A stretch of 64,000 nt of DNA from Bhargavaea ginsengi (GCF_900109165.1 NZ_FNZF01000004.1:62001-126000), one strand, 5' to 3'; counted from the first letter of the stretch, positions 52,059-61,682 are shown. Made by a program: numbers and translations. Notes: a model not told the origin generated them from the letters alone.

Positions 52059-54383
52059 TTACTCAGCTGTAGCTGGTTTTACTTTAAAGACAGAAGAGGT
52101 AATGGCTCCTTCCTCACCTTCTTCCGCTACACGAAGGTTAAAGGAGTCTCCAGCTTGAATTGTATCTGTAGTATTCAATTGAACCGTTGTTTCTTCATCT
52201 GTCCCTTCCCCGGTAACAGCATCTTCAAATTTCAGTCCAAGAATATTTGTAGAGACCGTATCAAGGGTTGCGAGATTGATTCTAACCGTTTCATCTGAAC
52301 CATCTGAATTTGCAACGGTCCCTTCGACATAGGCCACCACTTTAGATTTCGAGTTTTCTTCTGTTGCAGGAACCTCAAATTGAATATTGTCATTGGAAGT
52401 GAGATTGATGGTCACCAGGTCGGTCAATGCGACCGGGAATCCTTCCACTTCTTTATTTGAGTAGGTAACAGAAGAAATCGTTGGTGTCGTGTCCTGAACA
52501 GTTACATCCACACTATTACGGCTGATAGTTCCTTCTTTTAATGTAAGAGTTGAATCACCAGCACTGTTCGCGGTAACTGTGAAAGTTCCATCTCCATTAG
52601 CCTCTGCTGAGACATTTTCATTATTTGATTGAACGGTGAAGTTATCCTGTTCCGTTGCTCCAATGTAATGCCCATCCTTGTTGTAGGCACTGACAATCAG
52701 TTCCAGTGTCTGATCTCCTTCAAGCGGGTTGAGATCGAGTGTAGAATCTGCTACACCGTTCGCGAGTTCGAGTCGATGTGAAGCTGCTTCCGTGTCGGCT
52801 CCTACTTCCAGTGGGATGCTGAGGAGTTCTGTATCGTCATCCAATAGGATGATATCTCCCTCTGCATCCTCTTCGACTGCAGATGCAGTTACGGTTGCAA
52901 TATATTCGCCCTTGTCTCCACCTGTTACATTAACGGTAGCAATGGTTTCTTCTTCCCCATTAGTAACAGTGATTTCTCCTGGCTCGTAGGACTCGTATGG
53001 CATTCCATACTGATCCGTAAGTGTAAAGCTGAATGTGCGCTCTGCACCAGCCGCAAGCCCCATACTCTCCGCTGAAGTAGTTGCAGTAGATGGTTTCCTC
53101 TCATCTGAAGCAACCTTAACCGGGACAGTGAGTGTCTCACCGGAAGCTTCATGAGTAACAGTGATATTGGCATCCCCAGGCGCCACCGGAACGATTTCAC
53201 CTGTTTCACTGACGATAGCAACCTGTTCATTAGAAGATGTATAAGTCAGCTCAGATGGATCGATCGCATTTTCATCGCCAGACTTTGTCGTCCCGACCAC
53301 ATTGGATATTTGACCGCTTTCTTCGTTAAGCACTATCGTATTCGTATCCTCATTCGCTTCCCTATCATCGATGGTAAGCTTATAGGAGTCTAGGCTGCTG
53401 ATTACTTCCTGGAAGTCCTCAACAGTTAAAGTAGCTTCGTTCGATGTGATTTCTTCGCCATCTTTGGTCAGCTTCACCTGGAAGGCGACAGATTCAAGAC
53501 CCTCCAATGCTGTAGGATCGATTTCACCTGTCGCTGTATCGGCGAAAAGCTCTCCTTCAGTAGAAAGGAATTCGACTGTATATCCTTCCTCTTTCAATTG
53601 ATCCAGGTTGGCTTCCTGGCCATCATTGATAGTAAATGTAGCAAATTGGCCTTCAGTATCATTGTCAATGGTTGCATCAACGGCTTCCACCGACTCTATG
53701 CTAAATGCTGGATCTGATTCTGTTGCTTCATAGGCACGTACCAGGAATGAAGCAAACTGGCCACGGCTGGTTGTCTCAAGGGGGCGGTATGGGTTGGCAT
53801 TGGAAATACCATTTTCATAGATGATTTCAATAGACTTCGCATAACCAGATTGTTCAGTATCCGATATGCCCGGGTCACCCTCCTGATCTTCAAAGCCGAA
53901 CGCCCTTACCAACACTTCAGCAATCTGATCACGGGGCATCAGTTTTGAAGCCTCCAGTTTGTTATCGGAGCCTTTAAAGATTCCGGCTTCCTTGACAATC
54001 TTCGAATACGTGACGAGTTCAGAGTCAACCCAATCGTTCGGCACATCAGAGAAGTTTTCTACATCGGCGATGTTGTGCTCTTCAACATATTCATCAAGTG
54101 ACATCCCGCTCTTTGCCACCACATACTTACCAAGTGCCTTTGCAACATTACCGCGATTCAACTTCTGATTCGGCTTAAATGTTCCGTCTTGGTATCCTGA
54201 CATAATACCAAGCTCACGGGCTTTCATAATGTTTACATAGTGAGAGCTTGAGGTTGGAACGTCAGAATACGAAAATTCCTCAGCCACTTCCTGGGGTGCC
54301 GCCGCTACAGGCACAATTGCGGAACCGATCAGTGCTGAAGTTGCTGCTACTGTTGCAAATCTCTTGTATGTCTTAGTTTTCAA
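52059..54383 (-). CDS. SLH S-layer-type protein with Ig-like repeats
   Basis: A 774-residue exported protein closely related in its first 230 residues to the probable major S-layer protein: signal peptide with KTKTYKRFATVAAT and AAAP, and SLH repeats (ELGIMSGYQDGTFKPN, EAGIFKGSDNKLEASKLMPRDQIAEVLVRAF, GISNANPYRPLETTSRGQFASF). The remainder is Ser/Thr/Glu/Val-rich with bacterial Ig-like (Big_2) repeats and no cysteine. The start is TTG 54383: AGGAGG touches ATG 54392 (no spacing) but is nine bases from this TTG, and the resulting MKTKTYK matches MATKTYK of the major protein. A perfect 19-pair hairpin occupies the leader. Confidence 0.87.
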   Translation of the reverse strand: MKTKTYKRFATVAATSALIGSAIVPVAAAPQEVAEEFSYSDVPTSSSHYVNIMKARELGIMSGYQDGTFKPNQKLNRGNVAKALGKYVVAKSGMSLDEYVEEHNIADVENFSDVPNDWVDSELVTYSKIVKEAGIFKGSDNKLEASKLMPRDQIAEVLVRAFGFEDQEGDPGISDTEQSGYAKSIEIIYENGISNANPYRPLETTSRGQFASFLVRAYEATESDPAFSIESVEAVDATIDNDTEGQFATFTINDGQEANLDQLKEEGYTVEFLSTEGELFADTATGEIDPTALEGLESVAFQVKLTKDGEEITSNEATLTVEDFQEVISSLDSYKLTIDDREANEDTNTIVLNEESGQISNVVGTTKSGDENAIDPSELTYTSSNEQVAIVSETGEIVPVAPGDANITVTHEASGETLTVPVKVASDERKPSTATTSAESMGLAAGAERTFSFTLTDQYGMPYESYEPGEITVTNGEEETIATVNVTGGDKGEYIATVTASAVEEDAEGDIILLDDDTELLSIPLEVGADTEAASHRLELANGVADSTLDLNPLEGDQTLELIVSAYNKDGHYIGATEQDNFTVQSNNENVSAEANGDGTFTVTANSAGDSTLTLKEGTISRNSVDVTVQDTTPTISSVTYSNKEVEGFPVALTDLVTINLTSNDNIQFEVPATEENSKSKVVAYVEGTVANSDGSDETVRINLATLDTVSTNILGLKFEDAVTGEGTDEETTVQLNTTDTIQAGDSFNLRVAEEGEEGAITSSVFKVKPATAE

Positions 54384-54408
54384 GAACAACATCCTCCTAT
54401 AAGTAAAT

Positions 54409-54448
54409 AATGGAAAGGGAGAAGGCTACAGCCTTCTCCCTTTCCATT
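54409..54448 (-). promoter_or_regulatory. Perfect 19-pair hairpin in the leader of the 52059 S-layer gene
   Basis: Arms 54409-54427 and 54430-54448 are exact reverse complements with a 2-base loop. On the minus strand it ends 8 bases before the AGGAGG. The following ATTATTTACTTAT is only moderately T-rich, so it could be an mRNA 5' stabiliser or an attenuator rather than a simple terminator. The rest of the 54.4-54.77 kb gap holds the S-layer terminator and no gene that I can see. Confidence 0.8.
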
Positions 54449-54690
54449 ACCCTTTAATCGAGAGATATAACACATTGAGACTGACCATTATCTATAATCA
54501 GTTTTAGCTACACACTTCAGCGAGTTCTTAAGATTTTTAATTGAGTTTATGCACGAAGATGCCAAGTTCACTTACTAACAAAGTCCGATAATATACTATT
54601 ACATTCCCATTAGCCATGGTCATTTCACAGGTTATAGCCTGAAAGTAAGGGTCTCGCTCATTCAATCACTAACATCACCGGAACTCGTGC

Positions 54691-54732
54691 AAAAGAAAAG
54701 AACCCCGATAGCAAAATTGCTATCAGGGTTCT
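54691..54732 (-). terminator. Terminator of the major S-layer gene
   Basis: About 15 pairs with one mismatch (54699-54713, 54717-54732), followed by TTTTCTTTT on the minus strand. Confidence 0.85.
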
Positions 54733-54766
54733 CTATCAATTAAAGGTGGATATAATCAACCTTTAA

Positions 54767-57700
54767 TTATTCAGCAACAACGAGTGGTGCTGCGCCAAGT
54801 ACTACGGAGTTCGTGCCAACGAGAGCCGAACCATCGAAGGACTTGAGTTCACGGTTAACTGTAATGACGTTAGACACTTCGTCGATGACAGTGTTGTCTT
54901 CTGGAAGTGTGATCACTACAGTTTCGTTGCCAGCTACTTCATCTTCATCAGAGACTGTGATGGACGTGCCATTTGGCAGGTCATGACCGTTGATGTTCCA
55001 CTGAGTTACTGCAGATGCATCGTTGGCACCGCCAGTCGAAACAACGCCTTCGGAGAATGTTACTGTAACAACATTTCCTTCAAGAGCTGCATTTTCGATG
55101 AAGAATGGCGTTGCTGCAGGGTTAGCAGTAGTTGCTGCCATTTCGAAGTCGTAAGTTGCAGTGTTAGCAGTGTTACCTACATCATCAGTCAGCTGGCTGA
55201 GTTCAAGTGTGAAGTCAGTGTCCAGGTAACCAAGGTTAACAAGCTCTTGTACAGTGTATGTTCCAGCTTCCACCAGAACGACACGGTTAACAGTGTAATC
55301 TTCTGCAACAGTAACCTCGTCTGCGTCGACTTCGAACTTGTTGTCATAGTCGTCTACAAAGTCACCAACAGTACCATTGATGGTAATTGTCTTACCTTCT
55401 ACAGTAGTTGCAGTGAATGTAGCCTTAACCTCTGGAAGAGTACCATTATTGGAATCCTCTTGAGTTTGGCTGAGAGTTTCGCCAGCATTGTCTGCTTCGC
55501 CAGCAAGTTTAACTGGTTCGCTTGTAGTAACAATGAACGAAGCAGCAGTGCCTTGTTGAGCAACATCCGTGATTGTCGGGCTGACGCTATCACGTGTATT
55601 GAGCGGGGAGCCGCTGTAGTTGAGGTCAAGTTCAATTGCCTCTGCATTTGTCACGCCATTTGCAACGTTAACAAGTGCATCTTTTGCATATGCAATACGG
55701 TACTTGTCGTTGTAGTAGTTTTCACCAGTTCCATCTGTGTCATAGATCTGTGTCCAGTCTTCAGTAAGTTCGAAGGAGTACACATTGTCGCCAAGATCAG
55801 TGACAAGAAGTTCAATTTCCGAATCTACCCAAGTCTTTGTATCTTCATCGTAAACCTGGAATTGGAAGTCTTCAACTTCGTCAGCAGGAACTTCAGTGTT
55901 GAACGTGACATGGAACTGTTCAGGAGAAGCTACTTCTACTGTCGCAGATGGTGCAGTTGTGTTAGCTGCCACTGTGAAGTCGAAGTTTTGTGTTTTACCA
56001 ACATTACCAGCGAAGTCTGTAGAGTTGGATACTTCGATTTTGTGTGGGCCAGCTGCCATGTAGCCTGCAGGAGTAGGAGGTGTGTTCAGATTGTAGTCTG
56101 CACCGATTCCTACGTAAGCCATGTTACGGTTGTCTTCAAGCGTACGTGCATCAAATTCTCCGTACTCAACGTTATCGTCAGCGATTACGTAAGAGCCATC
56201 GAGTTTGAAGTCAGCCGAGACAATAGACTCGGAGAACTTAACTGCGACTGTTTGAAGATCTGAGTTAGTCACTTGAGTAACTTCAGGTGTGCGTGCATCT
56301 GTAAGAATGAAGTCAGTCGAAGAAGTGGAGTTCTTGCCGTAAAGAGAAGTGTAGTTCACTTCTACATCTACTTGGCTGTTGTCAGCCAGAACTGCATCTT
56401 TCTCGAGAATAACTTCGATTGCTTTCGCATTGCCTGCAACTGGTTTGAGGCCAAGAATGCCGTCTAGTTCTGCATCTGCACCAATTTCGTCATTGATGAC
56501 AATGGCACCTGGGTTCAGAGCATGACGTACATCTTCAGGATTTACAGTAGCTGGTACAAATGGAGTTGGAGCGCTCCAGCCGTCTGCTGTACGGATCTGA
56601 TAATTTACCGCACCGGAAGCAGGGCTTGTTACGACAAAGTCTTCAAGTTCGACATCACGGTCGAAGAAGAGTGTCACACGGTCAACTTGGTTAGATTCCG
56701 CGCCAACTACGTTGAGTGTTTCAGCTGCTTGGTCATAAGCTACGAAGCCGATTTCTGCTGTAGCAGCTTTTTTACCGATCAGGTCCTTGCTTCCTTCGCC
56801 TGCTTCGATGACTACTGCATCGATGCGTGCAGTCAGGTCAGTGTTGCTCTGCTCGGAAGTAAGAGTAGCTGTTGCTACGCCGTCTTGTACAGTTACACGC
56901 TCGGAAGCGAATGTTCCGTGAGTAGTAGAAAGCTCTAGAACAACATCGTCAGCAGATGTGTCTACGTTGCCGTCTGCATCAAGAACGGAGAATGTGAGGA
57001 CGGAAGTGTCCTTGCCGTCAGCAGCGAGGTTAGCTTTGGAAGCTTCGATGCTGATGTCGCCTTCCCACTCAACTTCATCGCCTGGCTCTTCTGGAAGTGG
57101 CTGGCTTGGGTCGAGGCCTTCGGATACTTTGTACGCACGCACGAGGAACGATGCGAATTGCGCACGGCTTGTTGTTTCGAACGGACGGTAAGGGTTAGCG
57201 TTCGATACTCCGTTTTCAAGAAGGATTTCGATTTCATCAACGTAACCGGAGTTAGCGCCGTCTTCTACTTCAGTCGCGCCTTCTTTATCTTTGAGATCGA
57301 AAGCACGTACGAGGACTGCAGCGATCTGGTCACGTGGCATCAGCTTTGTTGCCATGAGGTTGTTGTTCGAGCCCTGGAAGATTCCAGCGTCTTTAACGAT
57401 CTTGGAGTAAGTTACGAGCTCCTGGTCTTTTGCAGTGTTTGGAACATCGGAGAAGTTCTCAACGTCTGCAATGTTGTTTGCTGCTACGTACTCGTCAAGT
57501 GTCAGGCCGCTAGAAGCAACGACGTACTTACCGAGCATTTTCGCAACGTCACCACGGTTAAGATCTTTGTTCGGCTTGAATGTGCCGTCTGTGTAACCGG
57601 AAAGGAATCCGAGTTCACGAGCTTCGATCACGTTAGTGTAGTGGGAGCTGGAAGGACCGATGTCGGAGAACGAAGAGTTCGCCTGATCAGCTACATCCTG

Positions 57701-57790
57701 CCCTTGTGCAGCTACAGGTGCCACTGCGGATACGACCATTGCGGCTGTCGCTGCGCCAGTCAAAAACTTTTTGTAAGTTTTTGTTGCCAT
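54767..57790 (-). CDS. Probable major S-layer protein (three SLH repeats)
   Basis: A 1007-residue acidic protein without any cysteine, typical of S-layer subunits. Signal peptide (about 1-28, ending PVAA); SLH repeats at about 38-95, 105-170 and 180-225 (ELGFLSGYTDGTFKPNKDLN, DAGIFQGSNNNL with MPRDQIAAVLVRAF, ANPYRPFETTSRAQFASF); then beta-rich, Ig-like repeats rich in Thr, Val, Asp and Asn. A near-consensus sigma-A promoter and strong AAGGAGG leader, plus restricted codon choice, point to very high expression. It should be exported through SecA2/SlaP and bound to the pyruvylated wall polymer by its SLH repeats. The two genes following on the same strand are SLH paralogues. Confidence 0.92.
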   Translation of the reverse strand: MATKTYKKFLTGAATAAMVVSAVAPVAAQGQDVADQANSSFSDIGPSSSHYTNVIEARELGFLSGYTDGTFKPNKDLNRGDVAKMLGKYVVASSGLTLDEYVAANNIADVENFSDVPNTAKDQELVTYSKIVKDAGIFQGSNNNLMATKLMPRDQIAAVLVRAFDLKDKEGATEVEDGANSGYVDEIEILLENGVSNANPYRPFETTSRAQFASFLVRAYKVSEGLDPSQPLPEEPGDEVEWEGDISIEASKANLAADGKDTSVLTFSVLDADGNVDTSADDVVLELSTTHGTFASERVTVQDGVATATLTSEQSNTDLTARIDAVVIEAGEGSKDLIGKKAATAEIGFVAYDQAAETLNVVGAESNQVDRVTLFFDRDVELEDFVVTSPASGAVNYQIRTADGWSAPTPFVPATVNPEDVRHALNPGAIVINDEIGADAELDGILGLKPVAGNAKAIEVILEKDAVLADNSQVDVEVNYTSLYGKNSTSSTDFILTDARTPEVTQVTNSDLQTVAVKFSESIVSADFKLDGSYVIADDNVEYGEFDARTLEDNRNMAYVGIGADYNLNTPPTPAGYMAAGPHKIEVSNSTDFAGNVGKTQNFDFTVAANTTAPSATVEVASPEQFHVTFNTEVPADEVEDFQFQVYDEDTKTWVDSEIELLVTDLGDNVYSFELTEDWTQIYDTDGTGENYYNDKYRIAYAKDALVNVANGVTNAEAIELDLNYSGSPLNTRDSVSPTITDVAQQGTAASFIVTTSEPVKLAGEADNAGETLSQTQEDSNNGTLPEVKATFTATTVEGKTITINGTVGDFVDDYDNKFEVDADEVTVAEDYTVNRVVLVEAGTYTVQELVNLGYLDTDFTLELSQLTDDVGNTANTATYDFEMAATTANPAATPFFIENAALEGNVVTVTFSEGVVSTGGANDASAVTQWNINGHDLPNGTSITVSDEDEVAGNETVVITLPEDNTVIDEVSNVITVNRELKSFDGSALVGTNSVVLGAAPLVVAE

Positions 57791-57877
57791 AGAATATGTT
57801 CCTCCTTAAATGTGAAGAAATGATGCCATTTCTACCTGAACCGCTAGAATAGCAGATTGGTAGAATGCTCAATGTTC

Positions 57878-57905
57878 ATTATAGAGTATTACAAAGTGAT
57901 GTCAA
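57878..57905 (-). promoter_or_regulatory. Strong sigma-A promoter of the major S-layer gene
   Basis: Minus strand TTGACA (57905-57900), 16-base spacer, TATAAT (57883-57878), both perfect, giving a leader of about 80 bases with AAGGAGG before the ATG. AT-rich DNA flanks it upstream. Confidence 0.8.
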
Positions 57906-57987
57906 CGGATTTCAGTATGATTTCCAATTGATTGCGAAGTTTTTGCAGAAAATAATCGAATATTATCATAATTTAAGAGGCTTTTGT

Positions 57988-58030
57988 ACAAAAAAGCGGA
58001 CCGGCATCAATAAATGACGCCGGTCCGCTT
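57988..58030 (-). terminator. Terminator of the surface-polymer cluster
   Basis: Twelve perfect pairs AAGCGGACCGGC/GCCGGTCCGCTT (57994-58005, 58019-58030), followed by TTTTTT on the minus strand. Confidence 0.88.
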
Positions 58031-58078
58031 CTGTATGACCAATTGTTATATGCAACAAGGAACTTATTCTATGGGCGC

Positions 58079-59383
58079 TTACAGTATATCGCGCTCCAAA
58101 GTTTTGTTCAAGTCTTTTTTTCTGCCTGAGAACTCGATTGCAGCCGTTAGGATGGCAAAGCCGATCATCAGGATAAAGATAAGATCGAGCAGGCCGGTAT
58201 GCAGTGAGACTGTAAAGATTGTCATGACAAATGCGAACGCAACTGCCTGGTAACTCCGGACGCCTGCTGCCTGAACCTGGTTATAAAGCATAGCTACGAT
58301 GACTCCGTAGAAAAGGAAGCCGATCGCTACGAGTAGGTAGCCACCGTCCAGGAACAGCTGGCCGGTATATGTAGGCGTCGTCGTACGTGTTGGTCGTGTG
58401 ATATAACGACCATCTTCAATACTGATCGAGTTGACGACTTCCGTCACTTTCATACGCGGGGAAATCTGTTCGCCCGGCAAGACGGTGCCAAAGATGCCGC
58501 CATGGATCTGGCCTTTCAGATAACCTTCATTGCCTGTATACTCGATGATCTTGGAAAGAACGATATGCCCAGTGACCATCTCGGCATTCATTTGACGGAC
58601 CCATTTAGGTGTCTCGTTTACGATGTCTTCGTCCGTCTTCAGGTCAACTTGCTTCTTTTCTTCTAGAACGACATCGGGCTGTTCGCGGCTGTTAAACTCT
58701 TTGGTTGTGTCTTCTGTCAATACCCGGACAAAGCCGAACATCGAGAAGAACAGTGCCACGACGAACATGGCGGCGAGCAGCCATGTGAGCTTGATGCGCT
58801 TGATGACGTAGTGGAAGATGACGAGACCGGTAAAGAGCATGACAGCGATCGGCGTCCGGTACCCCATGAGAAGGAACAGGACCATTGCTCCGAAATAGAT
58901 CGTACCGTAGATCCACATCTTCTTCCTCGACATTTCCTTATCACGGATGATCTTGTAAGAAAGGAGAAGAACAACACCGAACCAGAGCAGCTGGCTAAGC
59001 AGGTTCAGCTTCGGGTCCAAGTTGCGACGGACCGATTCGTCAGTGAGTCCGACCTGTCCGGTCGCGAGCATCGCCGCGTAGGCGATCGCGCCGATCATCG
59101 CCAGAACCCAGATCACCCAAACCGTCTTCCCTTTCATGAATCCGAGCCCGAAGCCCGGGAACGTCCAGCCTTTCTTGTCCGTGATCCAGACACCGATGTA
59201 ATACGCGACCAGTGACAGGATCACCGCCGGCCAGATGGTTTCTCTTACATTGAAGTAGGCGAACCGGTGAAAGTCAAAAAGGCTGACGACAAAATAAAGT
59301 ACCAGTACAAATGGCAAAAAGAAATAGGGTGAGAATGCGTCGATCCGATTCAGCCGGCCGACGAAGTTTTTTAATGTTTTCAT
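58079..59383 (-). CDS. O-antigen polymerase-like (Wzy) membrane protein
   Basis: A 434-residue polytopic protein with about ten membrane helices and one large external loop (about 210-340). Helical layout and charged loop agree with oligosaccharide repeat-unit polymerases, which lack strong sequence motifs. It lies 17 bases after a MurJ-like flippase gene and downstream of TagA/WecG- and WecC-type genes, so polymerising the flipped repeat units is the likely job. The ATG at 59383 is preferred over TTG 59389, though neither has a strong ribosome site; coupling to the upstream gene is likely. Confidence 0.82.
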   Translation of the reverse strand: MKTLKNFVGRLNRIDAFSPYFFLPFVLVLYFVVSLFDFHRFAYFNVRETIWPAVILSLVAYYIGVWITDKKGWTFPGFGLGFMKGKTVWVIWVLAMIGAIAYAAMLATGQVGLTDESVRRNLDPKLNLLSQLLWFGVVLLLSYKIIRDKEMSRKKMWIYGTIYFGAMVLFLLMGYRTPIAVMLFTGLVIFHYVIKRIKLTWLLAAMFVVALFFSMFGFVRVLTEDTTKEFNSREQPDVVLEEKKQVDLKTDEDIVNETPKWVRQMNAEMVTGHIVLSKIIEYTGNEGYLKGQIHGGIFGTVLPGEQISPRMKVTEVVNSISIEDGRYITRPTRTTTPTYTGQLFLDGGYLLVAIGFLFYGVIVAMLYNQVQAAGVRSYQAVAFAFVMTIFTVSLHTGLLDLIFILMIGFAILTAAIEFSGRKKDLNKTLERDIL

Positions 59384-59399
59384 AGTCAATGGTTCATCA

Positions 59400-60926
59400 T
59401 CAGCGGGATGATGGTGTTCCTCCTTTGGCTAGCATCTCTTTCACAAATTCGTTTCGGAACAGCAGCATAACGGCGAAGTAGACAATCGCTCCTGAGATGC
59501 CGAGGACGACCAGGCGGATGATGCGGTGCCAGTCTTCGGAGCCCGGAACCATCACGTCAAAGCCGTACAGGTACGCCATCATCACGGCAACGCCGAGGAC
59601 GATCTGTGCGGTGTTCCTAAGCAGATACCGGACATCAAATCCTCCAACTTCTTTATAGAGCGTCGAGAAGGTGATCGCACAGTAAAGGAGCGCCACGATC
59701 GAAGCGGATAGCGCAATCCCCTGTGCCCCGTAGAATTGGGAGAAGATCCAGTTCGACAGGATGTTCAGGATGATCGAGAACAGCCCAATCCGCATCATGT
59801 AATGCCCTTTTTCCAGTGTGTAGAAGCCCTTAGCGGTGACGGCCTGGATACTATAGAAGAAGGCCGATCCGATATAAAGCACCGCATAGGAGGTTGTCAG
59901 GCTCGTCGCGCTTGCCGAGAAGGCTCCGCGCTCATACACTGTTCCGACGAGTTCGTGCATGAGGTACCACATGCCTGCCAGCATCGGTGTGAGGAAAACA
60001 AGCAGGTACAGATACCCTTTTTCAAGCCCCCGCTTGAACAGGGCCGGGTTTTTCTTGTTGTGTGCTTCGGCGATGATCGGGAATGCGATCGTTGCAATCG
60101 TCACGCCGAAGATCGCCTGTGGGATGTTGACGAGCCGGAACGCATAGTTCAGGTTCGACACGACCCCTTCCCCGAGATCGGCAGCGAAGAATGTGTTGAC
60201 CATCAGGTTAATCTGGCCGACGGCGATCGTCAGCCCGACGGGCCAAAAAATATGGTAAAAGTCCGAGACTTCCCCGATGTCCAACTTCTGCTGCCAGTTC
60301 AGGAATTTCTTTGGCGTGCGGTAAATGACTTTCAGAAGCAGACTGACGATCGTCCCGACAAAGTAGCCGACAGGAATGGCGATGATCCCGAGCTGCTCGT
60401 GGAAGAGAACCGCGAACAGGATCGTCATTAGAACGACACTCGTCTGGGAGAAGACACTGAACGAGAACTTCTTCTTCGCGTCAAAGTAGCCTTCGTAAAC
60501 GGCGTTTACGCCTACCATACATAGTGATGCGAAATAGAGTGCTGCCGTTGCGGTGGCAATGGCGAATCCATGTTCGAACTCCCCAAAGTTCGGGTAGAAC
60601 AGCCGGATGATGGGGCCGGATAGGAGCACGCCCAGGATTGAAACGCCAAGCGTGATCCAGAACGTTCCCTTCACGATATTCGTCAGGTGCTCTTCTCCCC
60701 TGCCAATGGCGTTGAACTTATAATAACTTGGCAGAAAGGCATCTTTCATCCCCGTCAGGAGAAAAAGGACAAATGCGTTTGGAATCGTCATCGCAGCCAG
60801 ATAGGCATCAGCCTGATAGGAGTCGCCGAACAGGCCGGCGATGACAAGGTCGCGGATCATGCTTGAGAATTTCAAGACAAAAGTCGAGAACAGGAACAGG
60901 ATCGACGCAACCTTCATCTTACTCAT
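59400..60926 (-). CDS. MurJ/MviN-like flippase, copy 2 (surface polymer)
   Basis: A 508-residue protein with about 14 membrane helices of the MOP flippase superfamily. The start MSKMKVASILFLFSTFVLKFSSMIRDLVIAGLFG and DAYLAAMTIPN resemble the MurJ signature. It overlaps the TagA/WecG gene by 8 bases and precedes a Wzy-like polymerase, so it most likely moves an undecaprenyl-diphosphate oligosaccharide across the membrane. ATG 60926 lies just before the upstream stop with a GGCGGTG site; the in-frame extension to 60947 is less likely. Confidence 0.87.
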   Translation of the reverse strand: MSKMKVASILFLFSTFVLKFSSMIRDLVIAGLFGDSYQADAYLAAMTIPNAFVLFLLTGMKDAFLPSYYKFNAIGRGEEHLTNIVKGTFWITLGVSILGVLLSGPIIRLFYPNFGEFEHGFAIATATAALYFASLCMVGVNAVYEGYFDAKKKFSFSVFSQTSVVLMTILFAVLFHEQLGIIAIPVGYFVGTIVSLLLKVIYRTPKKFLNWQQKLDIGEVSDFYHIFWPVGLTIAVGQINLMVNTFFAADLGEGVVSNLNYAFRLVNIPQAIFGVTIATIAFPIIAEAHNKKNPALFKRGLEKGYLYLLVFLTPMLAGMWYLMHELVGTVYERGAFSASATSLTTSYAVLYIGSAFFYSIQAVTAKGFYTLEKGHYMMRIGLFSIILNILSNWIFSQFYGAQGIALSASIVALLYCAITFSTLYKEVGGFDVRYLLRNTAQIVLGVAVMMAYLYGFDVMVPGSEDWHRIIRLVVLGISGAIVYFAVMLLFRNEFVKEMLAKGGTPSSR

Positions 60927-61656
60927 TGACACCGCCGCCTTTCTCATGTCGGCCGGTTAGGACCGCGATGAGAAACTTCGGCAGTTCGAGTTGCCTCCTC
61001 CACCGGGATGGTTCTTTCAAAAGGCGGTAAAGCCATTCCAGGCCCAGCTTCCGGAAGGCGGCAGGAGCACGCTTGATGTTTCCGGAGAACACATCAAACG
61101 ACCCGCCGACTCCCTGGTAGACGGACGGAACAAGCCTTTCCATATTGCGGATGATGAAGTTTTCCTGCGTCGGGCTGCCAAGGGCGACAAACAGAATGGC
61201 AGCGCCGGATGCATTGATCGTGTCCAGCACCTGCTGCTCATCCTTGACGTAGCCGTCGAGCGTCCCGGCGACGTTCAGTCCCGGGAACTTCGCCCGCAGC
61301 CCGGCCGCCGCCTGATCAGCGACGCCCGGCTTTGCACCGTAAAGGAAGACACCGTCTCCGGTCTCAGCCGCCCGGGCGCAAAGCTGCTCCATCATGTCCA
61401 CGCCTGTGATGCGGTCGCGGATCGTCCCCTTTTTCAGCCGGGAAGCGATCAGCACGCCGACGCCATCAGGAATCTGGAAGTCCGCAGTATTCAAGATTTT
61501 GTGTAGGGCAGGGTCTTTTCTCGCTTTCATCAGCTTTTCCGGATTGATCGCGACGATAAACGACTTCTTCCCTTCCCGCTTGCGCGAGAAGATGAGGTCG
61601 AGCATCTCATCGAACCGTTCCGTATTGACCTGTACCCCGAAAAATTGTTCTTTCAT
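60919..61656 (-). CDS. WecG/TagA/CpsF family glycosyltransferase
   Basis: A 245-residue GT26 enzyme: FFGVQVNTERFDEML, IVAINPEKLMKARKDPAL, the catalytic-region TADFQIPDGVGVLIASRLKKG, and VALGSPTQENFIIRNM are all visible. TagA adds ManNAc to undecaprenyl-PP-GlcNAc, the committed step of wall teichoic acid; WecG adds ManNAcA in enterobacterial common antigen. The WecC-type dehydrogenase immediately upstream makes a ManNAcA donor possible. ATG 61656 has GGGTGA upstream; GTG 61665 is the alternative. It follows the dehydrogenase by 26 bases. Confidence 0.92.
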   Translation of the reverse strand: MKEQFFGVQVNTERFDEMLDLIFSRKREGKKSFIVAINPEKLMKARKDPALHKILNTADFQIPDGVGVLIASRLKKGTIRDRITGVDMMEQLCARAAETGDGVFLYGAKPGVADQAAAGLRAKFPGLNVAGTLDGYVKDEQQVLDTINASGAAILFVALGSPTQENFIIRNMERLVPSVYQGVGGSFDVFSGNIKRAPAAFRKLGLEWLYRLLKEPSRWRRQLELPKFLIAVLTGRHEKGGGVNE

Positions 61657-61682
61657 TAGATTCACCCGTATGCTCGAGTCGA

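Noticed and set aside
54983-56263. 426-codon Cys/Val-rich open frame opposite the S-layer gene
   Set aside because: The cysteine- and valine-rich composition is what antisense reading of the S-layer codon set gives; no start signal.
57791-58078. Possible riboswitch in the long leader upstream of the S-layer gene
   Set aside because: The leader is only about 80 bases after a perfect promoter, is AT-rich, and shows no strong conserved stem; the hairpin at 57988-58030 is the terminator of the upstream operon.
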